Positions 1-6,481 of a stretch of 11,801 nt of DNA are shown here, one piece after another. A program made the translations under genes and the position numbers. The stretch spans positions 1 to 11,801 of the forward strand of contig URND01000093.1 of the NCBI GenBank assembly GCA_900549105.1. The letters are read 5' to 3'. The notes beneath the pieces are model-generated. The model was not told where the DNA came from. It did no database searches and saw only the letters and a program-made list of their open reading frames with translations. Every line of letters begins with the position of its first letter. Within the stretch, counting starts at the first letter, position 1. The stretch is from an uncultured Eubacteriales bacterium (GTDB lineage Bacteria; Bacillota; Clostridia; Lachnospirales; Lachnospiraceae).

Positions 1-1857
1 CATCGGAGTCTGGCGCGGATTCCCGGCGGACGGGTGGATAAAACAGCCGGCGTTCTGGCGGAGGGCAATTCACGGCTGCAGCTTATCTGGTATCGGATGC
101 CCTATTTAAAAAAACAGATAATTTCAGGAAAAACTTATATTTTTTATGGCTCTGTTAAAAATAAAAACGGGCAGTGGACGATGGAGCAGGCGGAAATTTT
201 TGAGCCGAAAGCCTATGAAAAAATTCGTTCTTCCATACAACCCATTTATTCCCTGACAGAAGGCGTTCATCAGAAGATGATTGGGAAACTGGTGCGGCAG
301 GTGTTGGATGAGGAGCAGTTGTTCGAAGATTATCTGCCGGAGGAACTTCGGATGGAATTCCACCTGGCTGAATATAATTATGCCCTGCACCATATTCATT
401 ATCCAAAGGACAGGGATTCGCTGGCGGCGGCGCGGCGGCGTCTCGGATTTGACGAATTCTTTTTATTTGCTTTGGCTATTCGGCGGATGAAAGCATCCAG
501 AGAACGCTCAGAAAACATTCATCCGGCAGACAGCGGCGCATGGGCGGAGCAGTTTATGGGCTGCCTGGATTATGGGCTGACCGGTGCCCAGCAGAGGGCA
601 TGGAAAGAAATTTTTAAAGATTTTTCGGGCCGGTATGTGATGAACCGGCTGCTCCAGGGAGATGTGGGTTCCGGCAAAACAGTCATTGCCCAGCTTGCCC
701 TTTTGACAGCCGTGGAGGCCGGATATCAGGGCTGCCTGATGGCGCCGACGGAAGTGCTTGCACGGCAGCACTATGAGAGCTTCCAACGGGATTTTGAAAA
801 GTTTTATAAAGCTTCAGGTATTCAGATTCGCTGCGGCCTTTTAACCGGTTCTATGAAGGCCAGAGAAAAACGGGAGGTATATGAGGCCCTTGAAAATCAT
901 GAAATCGATATCCTTATTGGGACCCATGCCGTCATCCAGGAGAAGGTGCATTTCCATAATCTGGGCATGGTCATCACGGATGAACAGCACCGCTTTGGCG
1001 TAAACCAGCGGGAATGGCTCTTTGGCAAGGGCAATCTGCCCCATGTGCTTGTTATGAGCGCCACGCCGATTCCGCGGACTCTGGCGATTATTCTTTACGG
1101 CGATTTGGATATATCGGTGATTGACGAACTTCCGGCCCGGAGGAAACCGATTAAAAACTGCGTTGTCGATACGGGATATCGTCCGGCGGCCTATCGATTT
1201 ATTGAAAAACAGGCAGCCGAAGGACATCAGGTCTATATAATCTGTCCGATGGTGGAAGAGAGCGAGTTTATGGATTTGGAAAATGTCCTGGATTATACGG
1301 AAAAAATACGAAAAATCTTACCGCCTTCAATCAAAGTGGACTATCTGCACGGTAAAATGACCGGCGCCCAGAAGGATGAGATTATGGAGAGGTTTCACCG
1401 AAAAGAAATTCAGGTGCTTGTCTCGACAACGGTTATAGAGGTCGGCATTAATGTGCCGAATGCCACGGTAATGATGGTTGAAAATGCCGAGCGCTTTGGC
1501 TTGGCTCAGCTTCATCAGCTCCGGGGCCGCGTCGGCCGGGGCGATGCCCAATCCTACTGTATCTTTGTCCAATCGGGGAAAAGTGACAGTGCAAAAGAGC
1601 GGCTGGAGATTCTTGTTAAGTCCAACGATGGATTTTATATTGCCAGTGAGGATTTAAAACTCCGGGGACCGGGCGACATGTTCGGCCTGCGCCAGAGCGG
1701 CCTGATGGATTTTCACATTGCGGATTTATATCAGGACAGCGATTTGCTGCAGGTGGCCGGCGACTGTGCAAAAAAATATGAAAATGAAATTCCTGAAAAT
1801 TTGGAGCGGCGTATGGAAAGATATATGCGTCTTGCGGGCAGTGAAGTCATCCTCTAA
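1..1857 (+). CDS. recG: ATP-dependent DNA helicase RecG (5' end cut by the window)
   Basis: RecG is a superfamily 2 DNA helicase that regresses stalled replication forks and processes branched recombination intermediates. The frame is open from base 1, so the GTG at 34 is internal and not a start. 618 codons are visible; full-length RecG is about 680 residues, so roughly 60-70 N-terminal residues are missing. The first visible part is the wedge/OB-fold domain (GRVDKTAG, then MPYLKK). Counting from the codon at 34, the helicase core has Walker A GDVGSGKT at 209-216, the RecG-type Walker B box DEQH at 316-319 and motif III SAT at 342-344. Motif VI, QLRGRVGRG, lies near bases 1516-1542. The C-terminal part carries the usual DLKLRGPGDMFGLRQSG signature. 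No hairpin follows the stop, so transcription may run into the spore gene downstream. Confidence 0.97.
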   Translation, partial: HRSLARIPGGRVDKTAGVLAEGNSRLQLIWYRMPYLKKQIISGKTYIFYGSVKNKNGQWTMEQAEIFEPKAYEKIRSSIQPIYSLTEGVHQKMIGKLVRQVLDEEQLFEDYLPEELRMEFHLAEYNYALHHIHYPKDRDSLAAARRRLGFDEFFLFALAIRRMKASRERSENIHPADSGAWAEQFMGCLDYGLTGAQQRAWKEIFKDFSGRYVMNRLLQGDVGSGKTVIAQLALLTAVEAGYQGCLMAPTEVLARQHYESFQRDFEKFYKASGIQIRCGLLTGSMKAREKREVYEALENHEIDILIGTHAVIQEKVHFHNLGMVITDEQHRFGVNQREWLFGKGNLPHVLVMSATPIPRTLAIILYGDLDISVIDELPARRKPIKNCVVDTGYRPAAYRFIEKQAAEGHQVYIICPMVEESEFMDLENVLDYTEKIRKILPPSIKVDYLHGKMTGAQKDEIMERFHRKEIQVLVSTTVIEVGINVPNATVMMVENAERFGLAQLHQLRGRVGRGDAQSYCIFVQSGKSDSAKERLEILVKSNDGFYIASEDLKLRGPGDMFGLRQSGLMDFHIADLYQDSDLLQVAGDCAKKYENEIPENLERRMERYMRLAGSEVIL

Positions 1858-1865
1858 AAACTTCC

Positions 1866-1895
1866 AGAGTATTTATCGGCGCGGGAGACATACTA
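1866..1895 (+). promoter_or_regulatory. Possible sigma-G-type forespore promoter for the SASP gene
   Basis: CATACTA at 1889-1895 matches the sigma-G/sigma-F -10 class (CATNNTA). AGAGTA at 1866-1871 matches the sigma-G -35 (about TGAATA) at four of six positions, with a 17-base spacer. It lies about 57 bases before the start of an alpha/beta-type spore protein, a gene class normally transcribed by sigma-G. The -10 is convincing and the -35 is weak. Confidence 0.55.
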
Positions 1896-1952
1896 GAGTT
1901 GTAGCTACAAAGGAAACCAATGAACTAAGAATTTGAAACGGAGGAATTTGCT

Positions 1953-2162
1953 ATGAGCAGAAGAAGTTCGAATACTCCTGAAGTACCACAGGCAAAAGAT
2001 GCACTCGACCGATTTAAATTTGAGGTAGCCAACGAAATCGGCGTTCCTTTAAAACAGGGCTATAACGGTGACCTCACTTCCCGTGAAAACGGTTCTGTCG
2101 GCGGCGAAATGGTTCGCCAGATGATTCGCAGACAGGAAGAAGAGATGGCAAATCATCGGTAA
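1953..2162 (+). CDS. Alpha/beta-type small acid-soluble spore protein (SASP)
   Basis: The 69-residue product belongs to the alpha/beta SASP family. These proteins coat DNA in the dormant spore, protect it from UV and chemical damage, and are degraded at germination to supply amino acids. The family core is plain: FEVANEIGV at 23-31, which contains the likely germination-protease cut after the glutamate in NEIG, then YNGDLTSRENGSVGGEM at 37-53. The ATG at 1953 has a strong GGAGG at 1940-1944. The gene stands alone between recG and rsmD, with a sigma-G-like promoter upstream and a hairpin downstream, so it is probably monocistronic and forespore-specific. Its housekeeping neighbours are unlikely to share this control. 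The exact ssp letter cannot be assigned from sequence alone. Confidence 0.95.
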   Translation: MSRRSSNTPEVPQAKDALDRFKFEVANEIGVPLKQGYNGDLTSRENGSVGGEMVRQMIRRQEEEMANHR

Positions 2163-2198
2163 TTGAAAATCCGTGAACAAGGCGGAAAATATGGAGAT

Positions 2199-2230
2199 AA
2201 GTGGTCGTATTCCTGCGGCCACTTTGCTCT
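2199..2230 (+). terminator. Likely hairpin terminator after the SASP gene
   Basis: AGTGGTCG (2200-2207) pairs with CGGCCACT (2216-2223) with one G-U pair. One more A-T pair at 2199/2224 makes a 9-bp stem with an 8-base loop. The following tract (TTGCTCTAT) is only moderately T-rich, so termination may be partial. It separates the spore gene from the rsmD promoter. Confidence 0.55.
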
Positions 2231-2275
2231 ATATGGAAAACAAGAAAAAAATTTACAAAAATCTGAGGGTTTCCC

Positions 2276-2303
2276 TTGACAAATTGTAGAAACATACTAA
2301 AAT
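2276..2303 (+). promoter_or_regulatory. Sigma-A promoter of the rsmD-coaD operon
   Basis: A perfect -35 TTGACA at 2276-2281 and a -10 TAAAAT at 2298-2303 (five of six matches) are separated by 16 bases. Transcription would start near 2310, giving a leader of about 27 bases. The GAAGGAT ribosome binding site of rsmD (2321-2327) lies in that leader. Confidence 0.75.
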
Positions 2304-2336
2304 TATAAACAGTTAAGTAAGAAGGATGGTTATCTT

Positions 2337-2891
2337 ATGCGAGTCATTGCTGGAAAGGCCCGGCGCATACAATTAAAAACTGTTCCCGGGATGGATACGA
2401 GGCCCACAACTGACCGGATTAAAGAGACACTGTTCAATATACTTCAAACGGAGCTATATAGAGCTTGCTTTTTAGATTTATTCAGCGGAAGTGGGGCCAT
2501 CGGCATCGAAGCGTTAAGCAGAGGATGTGAGATGGCTGTTTTTGTTGAAAATAACCGGGATGCAGTCAATTGTATCCGGGAAAATCTAAAGGCTGCAAAA
2601 CTCTCCGAAGCTGCCGTCGTTATGCAAAGGGACGTGCTGACGGCCTTGCAGCAGTTGGAGCAGGAAGGAAAATGTTTTGATATTATTTTTATGGACCCGC
2701 CATATAATTGTCTCCATGAAAAGAAAGTGCTGAATCGGTTATCCGGTTCTCCGCTGGTACATGCGGATACGGTGATTATTGTCGAAGCGAGTCTTGAAAC
2801 TGACTTTTCATACATAGAGGGCTATGGGTTTACTGTTGTCAGAGAGAAGAATTATAAAACGAACAAACATATTTTCCTGAAAATAAAATAA
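2337..2891 (+). CDS. rsmD: 16S rRNA (guanine(966)-N(2))-methyltransferase RsmD
   Basis: RsmD transfers a methyl group from S-adenosylmethionine to N2 of G966 of 16S rRNA, on the assembling 30S subunit. The 184-residue product has the usual family length. The N-terminal signature MRVIAGKARR leads to TRPTTDRIKETLFNIL at 21-36. The SAM-binding glycine motif is DLFSGSGAIGIEALSRG at 47-63. The catalytic motif IV of N-methyltransferases, DPPY, is at 120-123. The start at 2337 follows a GAAGGAT ribosome binding site. coaD follows after 19 bases, a pairing seen across Firmicutes and Actinobacteria (ylbH-coaD in B. subtilis). Confidence 0.96.
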   Translation: MRVIAGKARRIQLKTVPGMDTRPTTDRIKETLFNILQTELYRACFLDLFSGSGAIGIEALSRGCEMAVFVENNRDAVNCIRENLKAAKLSEAAVVMQRDVLTALQQLEQEGKCFDIIFMDPPYNCLHEKKVLNRLSGSPLVHADTVIIVEASLETDFSYIEGYGFTVVREKNYKTNKHIFLKIK

Positions 2892-2910
2892 TATAACCGA
2901 GGATACAAAA

Positions 2911-3399
2911 ATGAAAAGAGCAATTTATACCGGAAGTTTTGACCCGGTGACTTATGGACATCTGGATGTTATCGGACGTTCATCCTGCATGGTGGATGAA
3001 CTTATTGTTGCTGTGCTGAAAAACAGTGCAAAAACTCCATTGTTTTCTGTAGAAGAACGTGTTAAAATGTTAGAAGAAGTCACTAAAGATATGCCAAATG
3101 TATCTGTTACTTCTTTTGAGGGGCTTACCATTGATTTTGCGGATGCAATGGACGCCCGTATTATTGTGCGCGGACTCCGCGCAATCACGGATTTCGAATA
3201 CGAACTCCAGATGGCACAAACGAATCGAATTGTAAATCCGAAGGTGGATACCATGTTTTTGGTAACCAGCGAGGAATATTCATATTTGAGCTCCACAATC
3301 TTAAAGGAAATCGCCAGATACGGGGGAGCTTTAGACCGTTTTGCTCCGCCATGTATTATTGAAAAAGTCAAGTCAAAATACAAAATAAAAGGAGAATAA
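2911..3399 (+). CDS. coaD: Phosphopantetheine adenylyltransferase
   Basis: CoaD adenylates 4'-phosphopantetheine with ATP to give dephospho-CoA, the penultimate step of coenzyme A synthesis. The product is 162 residues, the usual length. It opens with YTGSFDPVTYGHLDVI (6-21), which carries the nucleotidyltransferase TxGH motif (TYGH, 14-17). RGLRAITDFEYE near residues 88-99 and SSTILKEIA near 130-138 (the ISSTxxKE-type ATP loop) complete the active site. GAGGA at 2899-2903 is well placed for the ATG. The downstream gene starts two bases after the coaD stop and takes its GGAG from the end of coaD, so the two are probably translationally coupled. CoA made here supplies the Pta, PlsX and ACP reactions encoded nearby. 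Confidence 0.97.
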   Translation: MKRAIYTGSFDPVTYGHLDVIGRSSCMVDELIVAVLKNSAKTPLFSVEERVKMLEEVTKDMPNVSVTSFEGLTIDFADAMDARIIVRGLRAITDFEYELQMAQTNRIVNPKVDTMFLVTSEEYSYLSSTILKEIARYGGALDRFAPPCIIEKVKSKYKIKGE

Positions 3400-3401
3400 T
3401 A

Positions 3402-4109
3402 ATGAGTAGAATCGAGCAGTTAATTGATGAAATCGAAGAATTTGTAGAGAGCTGTAAACCACAGCCTTTTTCCCAGACAAAGATTATCGTACCAAAAGAT
3501 GAATTATTTGAATTATTAACGGAATTAAGATTGAAAACTCCGGATGAGATAAAGAGATATCAGAAAATCATTGCCAATAAGGACAAGATTATTAATGATG
3601 CCCAGGCCCAGGCGGAACGTATGCTGGAAGAGACAACAGCTTACACCAATCAATTGGTGGAAGAGCATCAGATTATGCTGAAAGCCTATGAGCGCGCCGA
3701 GGAAGTGCTGAATGCTGCCAACGCCCAGGCCGAAGCGACAATTAGTGAAGCCAATGCCAATGCGGAAGAAATCCGGCTGAATGCTCTTCAGTACACAAAA
3801 GAATTAGTAGATAATCTGGAAAATATTGTCAGCGGTGCGCTGAGTATTTCTCAGGAACATTCTAAAGGTTTGATTAACGGCCTGTCCTCAAGTCTTGCAG
3901 TGCTGAAAGAGAATCAGGAAGCTTTGTCCAGCCAGTTGAATGAACCGGTAACTTCGGCCGAACCGCCGGTATATGCACCGGAGGATTCTGACTTTGATTC
4001 CGATGATTATGAGGATGATGAGAACCTCTATGAATCCGATGATTACGAAGAGGATGAAGCAGAAGAAGATGCTGACGATGATGACTTCGATTATGATGAC
4101 ATCGACTAA
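3402..4109 (+). CDS. SepIVA/DivIVA-like coiled-coil protein with a highly acidic C-terminal tail
   Basis: A 235-residue soluble protein of unproven function; relatives are often labelled ATPase or V-type ATPase subunit H because of their coiled coils. I see three parts. Residues 1-60 form a conserved-looking head with IIVPKDELFELLTELR at 28-43 and PDEI at 47-50. Residues 60-150 are predicted helix with recurring alanine-rich units AQAQAE (67-72), ANAQAE (106-111) and EANANAE (116-122). Residues 193-235 are an acidic tail with 28 Asp/Glu in 43 residues and no Lys or Arg. There is no signal peptide or membrane segment. Compared from memory with mycobacterial SepIVA, the head (VPxxDxxELxxxL, PxEL, xDAxAxAxxM) and a later Y-x4-VDNLE segment line up. 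It sits next to coaD and near yceD/rnc/smc. A link to division or the cell envelope is inference. The V-ATPase label is probably misleading, since no other ATPase subunits are present. Confidence 0.7.
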   Translation: MSRIEQLIDEIEEFVESCKPQPFSQTKIIVPKDELFELLTELRLKTPDEIKRYQKIIANKDKIINDAQAQAERMLEETTAYTNQLVEEHQIMLKAYERAEEVLNAANAQAEATISEANANAEEIRLNALQYTKELVDNLENIVSGALSISQEHSKGLINGLSSSLAVLKENQEALSSQLNEPVTSAEPPVYAPEDSDFDSDDYEDDENLYESDDYEEDEAEEDADDDDFDYDDID

Positions 4110-4134
4110 AGCTTTCTGAAGGCTGATTCCCGAT

Positions 4135-5025
4135 TTATAAACATAGAGTTATATAAATATACATGACAGAAACAGCTATAGTAGCGGCTATGGCTTTTTC
4201 TGTTGTGTATTTTTTTATGCTTAAAGAACTTTCGCCAATCATACTTTTTGTTTGAGCAATGACAGAAAAGCCGCCGAAGGAGATGAGGCCGGTTGTCAGA
4301 AGTATTTTTACCATCGGGGAGAGGGACGTTTGGGAGGCAAGCATTTGAATCCCGGTTGTCATTTCAAGAAGTCCGGCGAGAAGGGTCTGAATCACGGCCG
4401 GCAAAAAGGTAAGCCGCCGGATGAAGGCGGCGGCGGTGGAAAAGATAAGAATGTAACTGGATATGTTGACAATAATCGAAAACGTGTCATGGATGACCAA
4501 ATCCAGTAAATTGGTTTTGCGGGCGTTTTCCTCGGAGTGGTTTTCAGCTTTCCGGGGAGATAGGCTCTCCAAAAAGGCTGTATCCGCTTTTTTATGAAGC
4601 GGATTAAAAAGGAGCCCTGCCGTGAGGTTTCCGGCGAGGACGGCCATATATATGGAGAGGCCGAGGCGGAGACTGTCAAAACAGTTCAGGCCGATAAAGC
4701 TGATCATATAGGCCGGTCCCGGATTATTGCAGATTAAAAGCAGGGACTGGGGACTTATCCGGTTTTTGGATGATTTAAAGTCGGAGGCCGCCTTCGCGCC
4801 AAGAGGATAGCCGGAGAGAAAGCCGATAAAAATCGACAGATAGCGGCCTGCACCGCGGCGCATTGACAGATATCTGAAAAATGTTGTCAGAAGAATAAAG
4901 GGGTATAAAGCGGGAAGGACCTGACCGGCAATCAGCGTCAGCCCGTTTTTAATCCCGGAACCGCTGATTTCAGGGAAACAGAGACAGAGGAAAAAAAGAA
5001 GGAGACAAAGAAGCATAAACAACAC
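4135..5025 (-). CDS. ylbJ: YlbJ-type sporulation integral membrane protein (nucleoside-recognition/gate family)
   Basis: A polytopic membrane protein of 296 residues; YlbJ is needed for normal spore formation in B. subtilis, but its substrate is unknown. I count about eight hydrophobic segments: 1-17, 27-50, 61-75, 95-113, 118-140, 182-201, 206-232, and 240-258 with a further one at 277-296. Conserved features are GFLSGYPLGAK (68-78), CNNPGPAY (99-106), LLEMTTG (219-225) and SFGGFSVIAQ (249-258). The protein is shorter than B. subtilis YlbJ (about 400 residues). In-frame TAA TAA codons lie just upstream, so the start must be the GTG at 5025, the next TTG, or the ATG at 5016. An AAGGAG at 5054-5049 is 23 bases from the GTG, unusually far. 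Translation may depend on tmcAL, which ends 32 bases upstream on the same strand. The family call is good; the start is uncertain. Confidence 0.85.
   Translation of the reverse strand: MLFMLLCLLLFFLCLCFPEISGSGIKNGLTLIAGQVLPALYPFILLTTFFRYLSMRRGAGRYLSIFIGFLSGYPLGAKAASDFKSSKNRISPQSLLLICNNPGPAYMISFIGLNCFDSLRLGLSIYMAVLAGNLTAGLLFNPLHKKADTAFLESLSPRKAENHSEENARKTNLLDLVIHDTFSIIVNISSYILIFSTAAAFIRRLTFLPAVIQTLLAGLLEMTTGIQMLASQTSLSPMVKILLTTGLISFGGFSVIAQTKSMIGESSLSIKKYTTEKAIAATIAVSVMYIYITLCL
4166..4216 (+). terminator. Intrinsic terminator of the rsmD operon, inside the 3' end of ylbJ
   Basis: AGCTATAG (4174-4181) pairs with CTATGGCT (4188-4195) around a 6-base loop, with one G-U pair. After one C-T mismatch the stem extends outward as ACAGAAA (4166-4172) with TTTCTGT (4197-4203), about 16 positions in all. 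A T-run starts at 4195, and a second run of T follows at 4210-4216. It begins 57 bases after the stop of the coiled-coil gene. The same bases encode the last codons of ylbJ on the other strand. It could also act on minus-strand transcripts, but the tract on that side is less T-rich. Confidence 0.75.
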
Positions 5026-5057
5026 CGTTTTTTGTTATTATGCTATGTCTCCTTAAA

Positions 5058-6290
5058 TTATAATATGATAATGTTTTGAGTAAATTCATTTTTCAGAGGC
5101 TGTCCGTATTTCATCTGAAGTACTGTGCGGTAATAATCGGCTGCCCGGATATCCGCTTCAAGCAGCCTCAGGCCATTGCCGGACAGAATATGCTGATAGT
5201 CGGCCATCTTTGACAATAAGGGGATGGATGTATTCTTTTTCAGATATCCCAAAAGCGGCGCTGCCGCCTTCCTGAATCCGAGGATTCGCCCATAGCAGGC
5301 ATAATTATCCTCCTGCGCCCGGGCAAAGGTTTCTTTATCCAGTTCGAGAAGAATATGGGCGGCGCAGCGGCTGAGACGGCTGTAGGTGTAAGCCTTGTTT
5401 TTTACTTCCATAAGAAAATCCGGCAGTGACTGATAATTTTTAAAGCAGGATATCATACGGTTTGCAATCTCTTCGGTCATATCCATATACCGGGATAAAT
5501 TTGGGGCGGAGCGAAGAAAAGCCGCCGCAAAAAAAGCTGAAAAATCCTCCGGGAACACGGGAAGTTCCCGATGAAAGCCGGTACGGATTATTTCCCGGGA
5601 TGTATCCGGCAGCCCTTCCTGCAAATCGATATCATTTTTGCATTGAATTGCCCGGCGGACAGCGGAAGCGGATGCAAAAAAACAGTCGGAATTTGGACTG
5701 TGATAGTTTTCGCCTTCTCTCTGGACAGGAATCGGCTGAATTGCTGAATGACTTTTTTTCAGCGCCGAGACATACTCTAAAGCGAGAATATTGTTCGGCT
5801 GCATCAGCAATTCCGGCATTGGAATGAATGTTTGAAGGGCTAAGGCCCTGGACACCGGATAGGAATACCCCTGTTTCAGGCCGCGGGCAAGCTCAGCTTT
5901 ATAATCTTCCGGCTCGGCCATAAGAATATGGGCCGTTTTTTTCAGCCATTCCAAATGCTGTGATTCCGAAGAGAAGGTTTCACAGCCAAAACAGAGGGCG
6001 TCCACACAGTTTAAAGCATTTAGATGGGCGACGGCCCCCTCGGCGAACACGGCTGCGCTGCCGGCGGCATAGTAAACGGGCAGTTCAAGCACTAAATCGG
6101 CGCCTCCCATAAGGGCGGCTTTGGCCCGCAGATGTTTTGGCATCCAGGCCGGTTCACCCCGCTGGGTAAAATCACCGCTCATAATGACTATGACATAGTC
6201 GATATCCTGTTCTCTGCGGAACTTTTCAATTTGATATTTATGACCATTGTGAAACGGATTATATTCGGCGATAATTGCTCCAACCTTCAT
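5058..6290 (-). CDS. tmcAL: tRNA(Met) cytidine acetate ligase TmcAL (formerly YlbM)
   Basis: TmcAL activates acetate with ATP to acetyl-AMP and transfers the acetyl group to the wobble cytidine (ac4C34) of elongator tRNA-Met. The 410-residue product has the family length. It opens with MKVGAIIAEYNPFHNGH, whose HNGH (14-17) is the nucleotidyltransferase HxGH motif. SGDFTQRGEPA follows at 38-48, then LVLELP, PNNILALEY and SASAVRRAI. An upstream in-frame ATG at 6350 would add 20 residues, but the ATG at 6290 is directly preceded by GGAGGGAATT and gives the conserved family N-terminus, so I use 6290. The likely promoter has an extended -10 at 6327-6319, and the longer start would lie upstream of it. 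It is transcribed divergently from pta and probably with ylbJ. Confidence 0.96.
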   Translation of the reverse strand: MKVGAIIAEYNPFHNGHKYQIEKFRREQDIDYVIVIMSGDFTQRGEPAWMPKHLRAKAALMGGADLVLELPVYYAAGSAAVFAEGAVAHLNALNCVDALCFGCETFSSESQHLEWLKKTAHILMAEPEDYKAELARGLKQGYSYPVSRALALQTFIPMPELLMQPNNILALEYVSALKKSHSAIQPIPVQREGENYHSPNSDCFFASASAVRRAIQCKNDIDLQEGLPDTSREIIRTGFHRELPVFPEDFSAFFAAAFLRSAPNLSRYMDMTEEIANRMISCFKNYQSLPDFLMEVKNKAYTYSRLSRCAAHILLELDKETFARAQEDNYACYGRILGFRKAAAPLLGYLKKNTSIPLLSKMADYQHILSGNGLRLLEADIRAADYYRTVLQMKYGQPLKNEFTQNIIIL

Positions 6291-6318
6291 AATTCCCTCC
6301 AAAGCTGTTCTTGATTGT

Positions 6319-6327
6319 ATTATAGCA
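6319..6327 (-). promoter_or_regulatory. Extended -10 promoter for tmcAL-ylbJ
   Basis: On the minus strand the sequence reads TGCTATAAT, a perfect extended -10 (TGnTATAAT). No good -35 lies at 17 bases; TTGGAG is about 20 bases upstream. Transcription would start near 6312, giving a leader of about 22 bases before the ATG at 6290. Confidence 0.6.
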
Positions 6328-6390
6328 TCTATATAGAGAATATGCTCCAAAAAAAATACAAAAATTCAATGTTTTGCCCAATAAAATCTC

Positions 6391-6419
6391 TTGTTTTGCA
6401 CTTTTAACTAGTATATAAT
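6391..6419 (+). promoter_or_regulatory. Sigma-A promoter of pta
   Basis: A -35 TTGTTT (6391-6396) and a perfect -10 TATAAT (6414-6419) are separated by 17 bases. Transcription would start near 6426, giving a leader of about 56 bases. The leader contains a perfect 16-base A/T palindrome at 6435-6450. Two copies of GTTTTGC, at 6371-6377 and 6393-6399, flank or overlap the -35. Confidence 0.65.
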
Positions 6420-6481
6420 AATAAATGGTTAGAGAAAAAAATATTTTTTTAAAATTTTTTAATATGAAAGGGGTATTCATC

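Noticed and set aside
4252..4509. An 85-residue open frame on the plus strand opposite ylbJ
   Set aside because: Its composition (runs of Gly and Lys) is that of antisense to a membrane protein gene, with no ribosome binding site or recognisable family. Other antisense frames in recG, tmcAL, coaD and plsX were rejected for the same reason.
6291..6350. A 20-residue N-terminal extension of TmcAL
   Set aside because: The extension covers the promoter -10 and leader. The ATG at 6290 follows GGAGGGAATT and yields the conserved MKVGAIIAEYNPFHNGH start.
6425..6481. A longer pta start at 6425
   Set aside because: It coincides with the predicted transcription start, has no ribosome binding site, and adds a non-family extension. 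The ATG at 6482 has AAAGGGG at good spacing.
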